In this document: positions 51,924 through 60,708 of the stretch, one piece after another
How the letters are laid out: each line of letters opens with the position of its first letter
Numbering within the stretch: the first letter of the stretch is position 1
Origin: GCA-2794515 sp034436155
GTDB taxonomy: Bacteria; Chloroflexota; Anaerolineae; Aggregatilineales; Phototrophicaceae
DNA length: 64,000 nt
Reading direction: 5' to 3'
NCBI GenBank assembly: GCA_034436155.1
Contig: DAOTVP010000113.1
Location: 1-64,000, forward strand
Translations under genes and position numbers: made by a program
Notes under the pieces: model-generated
The model's input: the letters and a program-made list of their open reading frames with translations, nothing else
The model's database searches: none
Told to the model about the DNA's origin: nothing

Positions 51924-54900
51924 ATGTCCACACTCAATTTGAAACAATATTTGGCAAAAATAGATGCCTTATTAGAAGATCAATATTACGATGAGGCGAT
52001 TTTTCATAGCCGTCATATCCTGAGCCTGTTCCCCAAAAATTTGGCGACTTATCGCCGTTTGGGGCGTGCAGAAATCGGCGCAAATCGCTGGGATGATGCC
52101 AACACAACGCTTCGCCGTGTGTTGAGTTTTGCGCCTGATGATAAAATCGCGCATATGGGCATGAGCAAAGTGTATCAACGCGCTCAGAAAAAAGAAGAAG
52201 CCCTATGGCATCTGGAACGCGCCTATGAACAAGACCCGAATAACCAAGAAATCATCGATGAACTGCGCGATTTATACGCCGCCTATAAAAAGGTCAATAA
52301 TGTGCGCTTGCAATTGACGGCGGGGGCGGTTGCGCGTCAATATACTAAAAATCAATTATACCCACAGGCGATAAAAGTCCTCAAAGATGCGCTCAAACAA
52401 ACACCCCAACGGGTCGATTTACGCCTCGCATTGGCACGGGTTTACCGTGAATCGGGTGATATTGTCGGCGCGGCAGAGATGGCATTGGATGTTTTAGATA
52501 CCCTGCCCGATTGTCTCGATGCCAATTACATCATGACCGAAGTCTGGTTAAGCGAACAGCGCCCATCCGATGCCCAACGCTATCTGAGCGCCGTTGAAGC
52601 CCTCGACCCGTATTTGGCGATGCGTATCGCACAAGGCAAACCCGCCCCAGATGACCTCATCGAATTGCCCGAAGCCGATTATAAAAAAGCGGGACAAATT
52701 CTTGGCGACCAAAATCCAGATTGGCTCAATCAATTAGATAATAACAAAGTGGTAGATTTAGGTGGTGATTGGTCAGATAACCCGGTAGATGACCCCACCC
52801 TCAAATTACGCGATAACGATGATTTGCTCAACCTCGATTTGGGCGATGATGATTTGTCGTGGCTCGATGAACCAACTAGCCCCGTTTCGGATGAAGAAAC
52901 CGTTATCCCAGAAAATTCGCGCAAGCAAACAGGTCTAACAGGCATGTTAGCCAAGTTTGATCGAGCAATCGAACAAGAAAATATCTCCACTACTGAACAA
53001 ACTAACGTCGATGATTTATTCAGCGCCACAGATGAGGACGACACCACAAGCAACGATGATGAGATTATGGCGTGGCTCACGGATGTCACACCAGAAAATA
53101 TGACGAATGATAAACCTAGCGAATTGCCACCCGTCCCGTATGATAAAGACGACCCCATGGCGTGGCTCAAAGCCAGTGGCATCGAAATTTTGGATGATTC
53201 GCTCAGTGAAGACATGCTCAATAAGACCAAAGCACCCACCCAAGCACTCAATCCAGATGACCCAATGGCATGGCTCAAAGCCAGTGGGGTCGAATTGAGC
53301 GATGAACCCGATGAGCAATTCACACCCTACGAGAAAGTAGAATCTACCACGCTCAAAAGCTCCGATGATGACCCAATGGCATGGTTGCGCGAGAGCAATA
53401 TTGAATTTGTGGATGATGAACCCCTCGTCAAAAATTTTGTGGATGATGATTTACCTAGCGATGAAGCTGACCCCATGGCGTGGCTCAAAGATAGTGGTAT
53501 CGAACTGATAGACGATGAACCCACCACGACCGTACCCACCCCAACGGCTTCGACTCCATCTCCTACATGGGATGATGATAGCAGTTTTCTGGATGAAATG
53601 TTGAGCATGGAAGAACTCACAGGGCAAACAGGTGGTTTGGCTTCTGTGTTAAATCAACCATCGACAACACCTGAAGAAGATTGGCAGGATACTATGGCAA
53701 ATTCCAACGATGATTTCCCTAGTTGGCTCTCCGATACGCCCCCATCCGATGATGACGATTTTTCGTTTGATGATGATGAAACGGAAGCGGTGAGCGATGA
53801 AGATACACCCGATTGGCTCATGGATATGAAACCTGCCGAACAACCTGTATCGGCGGACGAGTTCGATTTCCTCTCGGATGATCATGCCGATGATGAATTC
53901 ACCCTCTCAGACGAAGACACACCCGATTGGCTCATGGGCGCAACCACCAACCAAGCCGATACATCCTTCGACCCCGATGCCACCAATATCAGTTTCAATG
54001 TCGCGGAATTCTCCGATGAAACATCCGAAACCGATGCGGATTTCGCGCTCGCTGAGGATGAAGATACGCCCGATTGGTTGATGGGTGTCTCTGAAACGGT
54101 CGAAGAAACCTTACCACAAACCGACACCGATTTCGCCTTCGCTCTCGCCGATGACGAATCCCCAGACGCTGAAGATACGCCCGATTGGTTGATGGGCATG
54201 TCGGATGCCGAAAATGAAACTGCCGAAGAAGAAGTTGAACTCGACTTTTTATCAGATAATTTGGATGATGAGGCGCTGGTTACAGAAGACGCGCCCGATT
54301 GGTTGATGAATTCCCGTCCAGAAGCCGATGATAGTGATGAAAAGGCGTTGGATTGGTTGGCAGAGGATGAAGCACCTGTCGAAGAAGAAACCCCCTCGTG
54401 GTTATCTGCCCTGAGTGATGATGAACCCGCCGATGAAGAACAACCCGAATGGATTATGGATGAAACCGAGACCATCGGCGAGTTTGATGAAACTGTCCCC
54501 GTTGCCGATATGGCATTATCGTTAGGCGATAGTGTCGATGCCTCGCATACCCCCGCAGAAAATGCCCCCGATTGGCTCAATGCGTTGGTACCGGGCTTGG
54601 ATATTGATTTTGATGCCGATGAAGATGCCCCTATAGAGCAAAGTTTTGCAGATAGCGCCGCAGTCGCATCCGCCAGCGCCAATTTCGGGTGGCTGACGGC
54701 GATTGTCGAATCGGAGGTCAACCAACCACCGATGACCATGCCATCCGCCAGCACCATCATCAAAGCCACAGAAACACCAACTCAAACATCGACATCATCA
54801 CCTACCCCATCACCGCGCAAGTGGGCATTCTCAAGACCACCCGCATGGCTCAATCGTAGCGGGGCGCAACCATCTATCGGGATTAAACCGCTTAGCATTG

Positions 54901-55049
54901 GGCAAAATCAGCCAACGTCCCCATCGGCATCATCCAACATAGACGATGATTTCGATGACATCGATTTTGACGACGATGATGATTTACCCGCTTGGTTGCG
55001 TGATGATAATGATGACGAACCCGATTTTTTGAGAGATAATAATTTTTAA
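51924..55049 (+). CDS. Acidic TPR protein with about 20 'PDWL/MAWL' motifs
   Basis: The 1041 aa protein starts with a TPR-like helical domain (about 1-245; 'AIFHSRHILSLFPKNLATYRRLGRAE', 'AIKVLKDALKQTPQRVDLRLALARVYRESG', listed as separate parts). The remaining 800 residues are strongly acidic and low in order. They hold about 20 short Trp-Leu motifs: four 'DPMAWLK'-type near 400-530, then 'EDTPDWLMG' copies at 30-50-residue spacing, ending 'DLPAWLRDD'. No enzyme domain or signal peptide is seen. I infer a scaffold in which TPR and WL motifs bind partners. A sister gene follows after 54 bases. Confidence 0.75.
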   Translation: MSTLNLKQYLAKIDALLEDQYYDEAIFHSRHILSLFPKNLATYRRLGRAEIGANRWDDANTTLRRVLSFAPDDKIAHMGMSKVYQRAQKKEEALWHLERAYEQDPNNQEIIDELRDLYAAYKKVNNVRLQLTAGAVARQYTKNQLYPQAIKVLKDALKQTPQRVDLRLALARVYRESGDIVGAAEMALDVLDTLPDCLDANYIMTEVWLSEQRPSDAQRYLSAVEALDPYLAMRIAQGKPAPDDLIELPEADYKKAGQILGDQNPDWLNQLDNNKVVDLGGDWSDNPVDDPTLKLRDNDDLLNLDLGDDDLSWLDEPTSPVSDEETVIPENSRKQTGLTGMLAKFDRAIEQENISTTEQTNVDDLFSATDEDDTTSNDDEIMAWLTDVTPENMTNDKPSELPPVPYDKDDPMAWLKASGIEILDDSLSEDMLNKTKAPTQALNPDDPMAWLKASGVELSDEPDEQFTPYEKVESTTLKSSDDDPMAWLRESNIEFVDDEPLVKNFVDDDLPSDEADPMAWLKDSGIELIDDEPTTTVPTPTASTPSPTWDDDSSFLDEMLSMEELTGQTGGLASVLNQPSTTPEEDWQDTMANSNDDFPSWLSDTPPSDDDDFSFDDDETEAVSDEDTPDWLMDMKPAEQPVSADEFDFLSDDHADDEFTLSDEDTPDWLMGATTNQADTSFDPDATNISFNVAEFSDETSETDADFALAEDEDTPDWLMGVSETVEETLPQTDTDFAFALADDESPDAEDTPDWLMGMSDAENETAEEEVELDFLSDNLDDEALVTEDAPDWLMNSRPEADDSDEKALDWLAEDEAPVEEETPSWLSALSDDEPADEEQPEWIMDETETIGEFDETVPVADMALSLGDSVDASHTPAENAPDWLNALVPGLDIDFDADEDAPIEQSFADSAAVASASANFGWLTAIVESEVNQPPMTMPSASTIIKATETPTQTSTSSPTPSPRKWAFSRPPAWLNRSGAQPSIGIKPLSIGQNQPTSPSASSNIDDDFDDIDFDDDDDLPAWLRDDNDDEPDFLRDNNF

Positions 55050-55103
55050 TGTACAGTCTTGTTCACTTAGAAGAAAGTCGCATGTGCTGGAAAGGTAGCT
55101 CAA

Positions 55104-57563
55104 ATGCCCCCAGAAGATAACACCCCAGATTTCGACTCGATGTCGCCAGAAGAAATTATGGCGTGGATGGAAGCCCTTGCGGTGCGTCAGGGCGCGACCG
55201 AAGGCATCATCACAGATGAAGCCTCGCGTCCACAAGTCAAAGAAATTGACCCGACTACGGTAGATATTAAAGATAACTACATCCCCTACGGCATGAGCGC
55301 CGAACAATGGGAGAAAAAACAGGCAGAAGAACGCGCCAAAAAAGAGGCGAAAAAAGCATCATCTACGCCTGCGCCAACACCTGTCGCCAGCACACCACCA
55401 CCGCCTGCCCCAGAGCCAACACCGCAACCCGTGGCATCGTCATCATCGGCAGATGAGACACCCGATTTCGACAACATGACCCCAGAACAAATCATGGCGG
55501 GGATGGAAGCCCTTGCGGTGCGTCAGGGCGCGACCGAAGGCATCATCACAGATGAAGCCTCGCGTCCACAGGTCAAAGAAATTGACCCGACTACCGTGGA
55601 TATTAAAGACAACTACATCCCCTACGGCATGAGCGCCGAACAATGGGAGAAAAAACAGGCAGAAGAACGCGCCAAAAAAGAGGCGCAAAAAGCATCCAAG
55701 CCACAAGGCAAAACCCCTTTCACGCCTCCGCCCCCTATGGATGTGCCTGTTTCAGAAGATTCCCCCACCCAACCCGCCTCTGCCCTCGATTTGGGTGGCG
55801 ATACAGGTAGCGCAGATTGGCTATCGGATTTAGCTTCTGGCACAACTGCCGAATTACCCAACGAATTCCCAGAATTTGATTTGTCGAATTTGGGTGATAA
55901 TCTACCCGATTTAGATTTGCCCAATTTTGACAATCTCGAAAATCTGCAACTCGAAGGACTTAGCGATTTAGCAGGTCTGGCAGATGGCAACACCGACCCC
56001 ATCGACTGGTTGAGTAATTTGGTCAACGATGGCGATCATCACCCCATGCCAACGCCTGAAAATCCATTTGACTCGTTATTTGATGAAAAACCATCCACCC
56101 CGCCCGCCGATAACACCATTGAATGGCTCGAAAGCCTCGCTAAAAAGCAAGGGGTCAGCGATGATGAACTCATCACCCGCCCCCAAGTCGAGTTTGAACT
56201 GCCAGACCTCGAATTAGACCCCAATTATGTCGAGAGCGATAGCAACCCGTTTGATTTCGACAACGTAGACAACCTCGACCAAGCGGCGCTGGATGCAACC
56301 GACCCCGCCGCATGGCTGGATAGCCTTGCCGAATCGCAAAATCTCAAGACGACCGCCCAAAGCGCCACATCGGATGAAATTACCACCGAGTCCATGCTCC
56401 AAAAACTCAATAAAGGCATCAGCGACCCCAACGATGTCAAGGGGTGGATGGACAAATTGCTCGAAGAGGGCGCAAAACGTCAGGTGCCAGATTATATCAG
56501 CGAAGATGAAGAACCCCTCCAAGCCAATATTCCGGATTGGCTCATAGACCAAGTGGGTCTCCCGCCCGAAATGGGGGGCGCGACCAACCAAGCGCCTATC
56601 GAAATTGATTTTGATGCGCTCATCCCCGCCGAAGAATTAGCAACGGGTGACATGCCCGATTGGTTAGGCGAAGATTTGGACATATCCGAACAACCTGAAG
56701 CAGTCGCGGGGGATATGCCCGATTGGTTGACCGATACCCTATCGGAACAATCCGATTCGGTGCAAGCCATTTTCGAGAACCAGGCGTCTGGGTCATCGCC
56801 CCTCAGCACCGAAGAAATCGAAGTGGATATGAGTGATCCGTGGGTCGAGGCATTTGAATTAGAACGCCAAGTGGCGATGGGTCTGATTAGTGATGAAGAG
56901 GTCATCTTCTCCGATGAACCTATCCCGCTCCAAGAAGTGATCGAAGATGTCCTCGAAGATGAGCCCCTGCCATTAGGGGAACTCGAAAATGTGCCGTCTT
57001 GGATGGATACATCCGCCCCTACCAAACCTGTGGCGGTGACAACAGCCTCATCGGATGATAATTTGCCCGATTGGTTGCGCGAAACCGAAGGCGAAGCGCC
57101 GATTGTCGCTGATGAACCCCTCCCCGATTGGCTCAGTGAGGCGGGCATTGCCGATACAAGCGATGTCCCCGATTGGTTGCTCGAAACAGTCGGCGAAGAA
57201 GAACCTGTTCAGGTATTCACACCGCCACCAGCACCCGCACCTGTGCCAGCACCACAACCGCCTGTGGTCAAACAATCACCCGCGCCTGTGCCAACGGGTA
57301 ACATCAATGTGGCAGAGGTGTTGGGGCAAGCCCGCGCCAAAATCCAAGCGGGCGATGTGGATAACGGCTTGGTCGGATACGAAGCCATCATCCGCGCCAA
57401 CACCGCGCTCGATAGCGTGATTGGTGATTTGCAAGCCCTCATCAAACAAGATAAACACAAGACCAATGCCAGTGTGTATCGTGTGTTGGGCGATGGTCTG
57501 ATGCGACAAGGGCAATTGCAACAAGCACTCGATATTTACCGCAAGGCGTTGAACTTGCTATAA
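55104..57563 (+). CDS. Second acidic 'PDWL'-motif protein with C-terminal TPR
   Basis: The 819 aa protein mirrors its upstream neighbour. It has a repeated N-terminal module ('MEALAVRQGATEGIITDEAS', twice, about 112 residues apart), related 'IEWLESLAKKQGVSDDE' and 'AAWLDSLAESQ' segments, and later 'DMPDWLGED', 'NLPDWLRET', 'DVPDWLLET' motifs. A TPR-like helical pair lies at the C-terminus ('VYRVLGDGLMRQGQLQQALDIYRKALNLL', two segments). The TPR is at the end, not the start as in the neighbour. I recognise no enzyme domain. The two probably form one complex. Confidence 0.75.
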   Translation: MPPEDNTPDFDSMSPEEIMAWMEALAVRQGATEGIITDEASRPQVKEIDPTTVDIKDNYIPYGMSAEQWEKKQAEERAKKEAKKASSTPAPTPVASTPPPPAPEPTPQPVASSSSADETPDFDNMTPEQIMAGMEALAVRQGATEGIITDEASRPQVKEIDPTTVDIKDNYIPYGMSAEQWEKKQAEERAKKEAQKASKPQGKTPFTPPPPMDVPVSEDSPTQPASALDLGGDTGSADWLSDLASGTTAELPNEFPEFDLSNLGDNLPDLDLPNFDNLENLQLEGLSDLAGLADGNTDPIDWLSNLVNDGDHHPMPTPENPFDSLFDEKPSTPPADNTIEWLESLAKKQGVSDDELITRPQVEFELPDLELDPNYVESDSNPFDFDNVDNLDQAALDATDPAAWLDSLAESQNLKTTAQSATSDEITTESMLQKLNKGISDPNDVKGWMDKLLEEGAKRQVPDYISEDEEPLQANIPDWLIDQVGLPPEMGGATNQAPIEIDFDALIPAEELATGDMPDWLGEDLDISEQPEAVAGDMPDWLTDTLSEQSDSVQAIFENQASGSSPLSTEEIEVDMSDPWVEAFELERQVAMGLISDEEVIFSDEPIPLQEVIEDVLEDEPLPLGELENVPSWMDTSAPTKPVAVTTASSDDNLPDWLRETEGEAPIVADEPLPDWLSEAGIADTSDVPDWLLETVGEEEPVQVFTPPPAPAPVPAPQPPVVKQSPAPVPTGNINVAEVLGQARAKIQAGDVDNGLVGYEAIIRANTALDSVIGDLQALIKQDKHKTNASVYRVLGDGLMRQGQLQQALDIYRKALNLL
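55128..55697 (+). repeat. Direct duplication of about 234 bp within the gene
   Basis: Copy A (55128-55361) and copy B (55464-55697) are almost identical over 234 bases, offset by 336 bases (112 codons). Differences are few and mostly at third positions, so the duplication is recent or kept alike by recombination. Confidence 0.9.
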
Positions 57564-57665
57564 TGCACCGCAAGAAACATCACCATCAAGCACGAAAGGC
57601 GCAATCACATGCGCCTTTATGTTGTATCATGCTTATCCATCACTTTTCAGAAAGGATACACTACT

Positions 57666-58121
57666 TTGGAACGTACACTCATCATCATCAAACCCGATGC
57701 CGTCCAACGCGGTCTCACAGGTGAAATTTTACGCCGTTTTGAAGCGCGTGGGTTGCGGATTATCGGCATGAAATTCATGCAAGTATCCCGCGAGTTGGCA
57801 CAAAAACATTACGCCATTCACGAAGGCAAACCCTTTTACGAAGGCTTGGTCAATTACATCACCTCATCGCCTGTGGTGGTGATTGCCCTCGAAGGCACAA
57901 ATGCCGTGCTATCTGCCCGCAACACCATCGGCGCAACCCGCCCGCACGAAGCCACCGCAGGCACAATCCGCGGGGATTTTGCGCTTGAAGTCGGTTATAA
58001 CCTCGTACATGGCTCGGATAGTGTCGAAAACGGGGTGGCAGAAGTGGCGAATTTCTTCAGCGATGACGAATTGGTCTCGTGGTCGCGTGTGACCGATGCG
58101 TGGATTTTTGAAAAACGCTAA
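57666..58121 (+). CDS. ndk: Nucleoside diphosphate kinase
   Basis: The 151 aa enzyme moves phosphate between nucleoside di- and triphosphates. 'ERTLIIIKPDAVQRGLTGEI' is the N-terminus, and 'GATRPHEATAGTIRGDFA' and 'NLVHGSDSVENG' contain the phospho-accepting His (HGSDS). The start is TTG with AAAGGA about ten bases upstream. This gives the normal length. Longer frames start with an unrelated hydrophobic run. Confidence 0.96.
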   Translation: MERTLIIIKPDAVQRGLTGEILRRFEARGLRIIGMKFMQVSRELAQKHYAIHEGKPFYEGLVNYITSSPVVVIALEGTNAVLSARNTIGATRPHEATAGTIRGDFALEVGYNLVHGSDSVENGVAEVANFFSDDELVSWSRVTDAWIFEKR

Positions 58122-58130
58122 CGCATATCA

Positions 58131-58165
58131 TCAGGGCGCAGACATGTCTACGCCCTGATTTTTTT
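58131..58165 (+). terminator. Terminator after ndk
   Basis: TCAGGGCG / CGCCCTGA with an AGACATGTCTA-type loop and seven T on the plus strand. Confidence 0.88.
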
Positions 58166-59129
58166 ATCCCCAAATATCGCGCACAAATTGCATCTTTTTC
58201 AGGGTGTGGTCTGCGCCACCGCCTTCATGATTGTTATACGGATACACCACCATCTCTTTTTGCGTCTGAATGGCATTATAGGCGGCGTACACCGTAGACG
58301 GCGGGCAAATGCCATCCATCAGCGCCACCGAACAGAGTACCCGCGCCCGAATCCGTTTGGCGAAATGCACGCCGTCAAAGTAATTGAGCGTGTTCAAAAC
58401 CGTATCCACCAAATGCCGATGCACGCGCAAATAAGCGACAATTTCTTGATATGGATATTCCGCCGTGATTTCGATAGCACGACGCATGTGACATAAAAAT
58501 GGCACATCAGGCATAGCAATTTTGACAGTCGGCATGAGGGCGCTGGTGGCGATAGTCATCCCCCCGCCCTGACTTCCGCCTGTGACGGCTATCCGTTCAC
58601 CATCTACCATCGGATGCGTCATGAGCGCCTCGACAGCGCGTACACAATCGGTAAACAAACGGCGATAATAATAATCGTGCGGGTTCAACACGCCTTGTGT
58701 CATAAATCCGGGGTACATTGGGTTGCCTGATGCGTGAATATCAGGCGTATCGCCCCGTTGCCAAGAGCTACCCTGCCCGCGTGTATCCATCACCATAAAG
58801 GCATAGCCCGCCGATGCCCATCCGAGCCAATTCAACGGTGTGGCACGTCCGCCACCATAGCCGATAAATTCGAGGATAGCGGGGAGTGGTGTGGTGGTAT
58901 TGGCGGGCAATATCAACCACCCTTTTATCGGTTGCCCACCATATCCCGAAAAGGTGACATCATACGTATCGAGCGTCTTCAAGCCATAATCCACAGGCGT
59001 GAAGGTCGCGTTGAGGGGATATTGTCTGGCTTCGGATAACGTGGCATCCCAAAACGCATCAAAATCGGTCGGTTCTGGAATATCGGGATGATAGCGTTGT
59101 AATTCATCGAGTGGCAAATCGAAAAATGG
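58164..59129 (-). CDS. Acetylxylan esterase/cephalosporin-C deacetylase-like hydrolase
   Basis: The 321 aa protein is of the AXE1 family of alpha/beta hydrolases, which remove acetyl groups from sugars and related compounds. The start 'PFFDLPLDELQRYHP' and 'FDAFWDATLSEA' are typical. 'VTGGSQGGGMTIA' carries the Ser, 'ALMDGICPPSTVYAAYN' the Asp and 'YPYNNHEGGG' the His. No signal peptide is seen, so it should be cytoplasmic. GAGGATG precedes the ATG. It is convergent with ndk. Confidence 0.92.
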   Translation of the reverse strand, partial: PFFDLPLDELQRYHPDIPEPTDFDAFWDATLSEARQYPLNATFTPVDYGLKTLDTYDVTFSGYGGQPIKGWLILPANTTTPLPAILEFIGYGGGRATPLNWLGWASAGYAFMVMDTRGQGSSWQRGDTPDIHASGNPMYPGFMTQGVLNPHDYYYRRLFTDCVRAVEALMTHPMVDGERIAVTGGSQGGGMTIATSALMPTVKIAMPDVPFLCHMRRAIEITAEYPYQEIVAYLRVHRHLVDTVLNTLNYFDGVHFAKRIRARVLCSVALMDGICPPSTVYAAYNAIQTQKEMVVYPYNNHEGGGADHTLKKMQFVRDIWG

Positions 59130-59215
59130 CATAACACATCCTCTATGAGGTGCAAACCCGCGCAAATATATCTCAAATGAGGCATGATAAATCTATCATG
59201 CCCGTCAAATTGTAT

Positions 59216-59572
59216 CTATTGAATGCTCAATAAGACTTGTGCTTCTTTGCGCCATAACCCTTCAAGGTCATAATATTGGCGCTTTTCTTCTAAAAAGAGG
59301 TGGATAATCACATAACCGTAATCCACCAAAACCCAACCACTCTCCGCCGTGCCTTGTACAGACAGGGGCAACAATTCATATTTTTCTTTCATCTCAACAC
59401 GCAGATGGTCTACCAACGCATTGAGTTGGCGATCGCTTGTGCCTGTGCAAATGACGAAGTAATCGGCAAGATTGACGGCGGCTTCCGATGTCAGGTTGAG
59501 CAAAACAATATTGATGGCTTTTTTATCTTCCACCAATTCCACAACAGTCCGAGCAATTTCTTGTGCGTCCAG
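59216..59572 (-). CDS. rsfS: Ribosomal silencing factor RsfS
   Basis: The 118 aa protein binds uL14 on the large ribosomal subunit and blocks subunit joining. 'IARTVVELVEDKKAINIVLLNL', 'DYFVICTGTSDRQLNALVDH' (a conserved core) and 'ESGWVLVDYGYVIIHLF' are present, quoted as separate parts of the chain. The start chosen is CTG, eight bases after AAGGAG, since this restores the usual N-terminus. A GTG 10 codons later is the alternative but has no site. A frame with ATG-TTTTT before it is one T short or two T over. Confidence 0.88.
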   Translation of the reverse strand: MDAQEIARTVVELVEDKKAINIVLLNLTSEAAVNLADYFVICTGTSDRQLNALVDHLRVEMKEKYELLPLSVQGTAESGWVLVDYGYVIIHLFLEEKRQYYDLEGLWRKEAQVLLSIQ

Positions 59573-59659
59573 AAAAACATCTCCTTTTTATGCTAAAATA
59601 AACACTCGTGTTTTTTATGATAGCACACATTTGCCGTTTCAGGTGCTATCACTTTGTGC

Positions 59660-59688
59660 TTGTCAAAACAAAACAGATGTGCTACCAT
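59660..59688 (+). promoter_or_regulatory. Promoter of the pseudouridine synthase gene
   Basis: TTGTCA and TACCAT are 17 bases apart, with TGC directly before the -10 as an extended element. It lies 35 bases before the ATG. Confidence 0.68.
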
Positions 59689-59722
59689 AAAGTGTATATC
59701 ATTCAATAGATAAGAAAGCCTA

Positions 59723-60628
59723 ATGACCCCAAATACCTATACATTAACCCCAGAAAGTGGCGGTGAACGCCTCGACAAATGGCTTGCAAGCCAATTTCCA
59801 AATTATTCTCGCGCTCAAATCCAAGACTGGATAAAAGATGGCTTGGTCATGGCGGATGGTGAACATGCCAAAGCCAGCCTCAAATTGCGGGGTGGCGAGA
59901 CGATTGTCGTGACTGTGCCGATTGCGCCAGAACCGCCTCCTATCGCGGTAGATATACCGTTGGATGTGGTGCATGACGACCCCGATTTCGCCGTCATCAA
60001 CAAAGCCGCGGGCATGGTGACGCACCCTGGCGCGGGCAACCCAACCAACACCCTCATGAACGCGATATGTGGGCGCTGGCATGAAATTTTGGACATGCAA
60101 AATGAGCGTAAAGGCATTGTGCATCGGTTGGATAAAGAGACCAGTGGCTTGATTGTGATCGCCAAAAATGACCTCACCCAACGCAAACTCATGCGCCAAT
60201 TCCAAGCCCGCACCGTCCAGAAGATGTATTACGCCCTATTAGAGCGCCCACCTAAAACCGAAATTGGGCGCATCGAAGTGCCTATCGGACGCGACCAAAA
60301 AGACCGCCGTAAAATGACCCCCCTGCGCGAAGGCAGACCCGCCATTAGCGAATTCGAGGTGGTCGAGACCTTCACCAACGGCATGTGCTTGGTCAAATTT
60401 AACCTGCTCACGGGGCGAACGCATCAAATTCGCGTTCATGCGGCGTTCATCGGTTGTCCGTTGGTGGGGGATAAAACCTACGGGTTTCGCAAACCAACCA
60501 TGAAGACCGAGCGCATGTTTTTACACGCCTATCAATTGGCATTTGACCATCCTAAGACGGGGGAACGCCTCCGTTTTGAAGCGCCCCTCCCGCCCGAACT
60601 CGAAAAAATCTTGCGGCGGTTGCGTTAA
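59723..60628 (+). CDS. RluA/RluD-family rRNA pseudouridine synthase
   Basis: The 301 aa protein joins an N-terminal S4 RNA-binding domain ('GERLDKWLASQFPNYSRAQIQDWIKDG') and the RluA catalytic domain. 'GIVHRLDKETSGLIVIAKN' holds the catalytic Asp and is nearly invariant. 'LLTGRTHQIRVHAAFIGCPLVGDKTYG' is the second hallmark, given as one continuous family motif in the protein. S4 plus RluA and the size point to RluD, which modifies helix 69 of 23S rRNA, but RluC and similar cannot be excluded. Confidence 0.92.
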   Translation: MTPNTYTLTPESGGERLDKWLASQFPNYSRAQIQDWIKDGLVMADGEHAKASLKLRGGETIVVTVPIAPEPPPIAVDIPLDVVHDDPDFAVINKAAGMVTHPGAGNPTNTLMNAICGRWHEILDMQNERKGIVHRLDKETSGLIVIAKNDLTQRKLMRQFQARTVQKMYYALLERPPKTEIGRIEVPIGRDQKDRRKMTPLREGRPAISEFEVVETFTNGMCLVKFNLLTGRTHQIRVHAAFIGCPLVGDKTYGFRKPTMKTERMFLHAYQLAFDHPKTGERLRFEAPLPPELEKILRRLR

Positions 60629-60708
60629 AAAATGGGGTGGTCACATCCCATTTATCCCCATTACAATAGTCTGTTCTGTGAAATGTTGACCAAAGGATAA
60701 ATAACCCT

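Noticed and set aside
52730..53323. Long minus-strand frames inside the PDWL/TPR genes (also 53882-54769, 55622-56026, 56492-57148)
   Set aside because: They are mirror frames of a repetitive, acidic coding sequence. Their Ser-rich translations reflect codon bias in the real gene.
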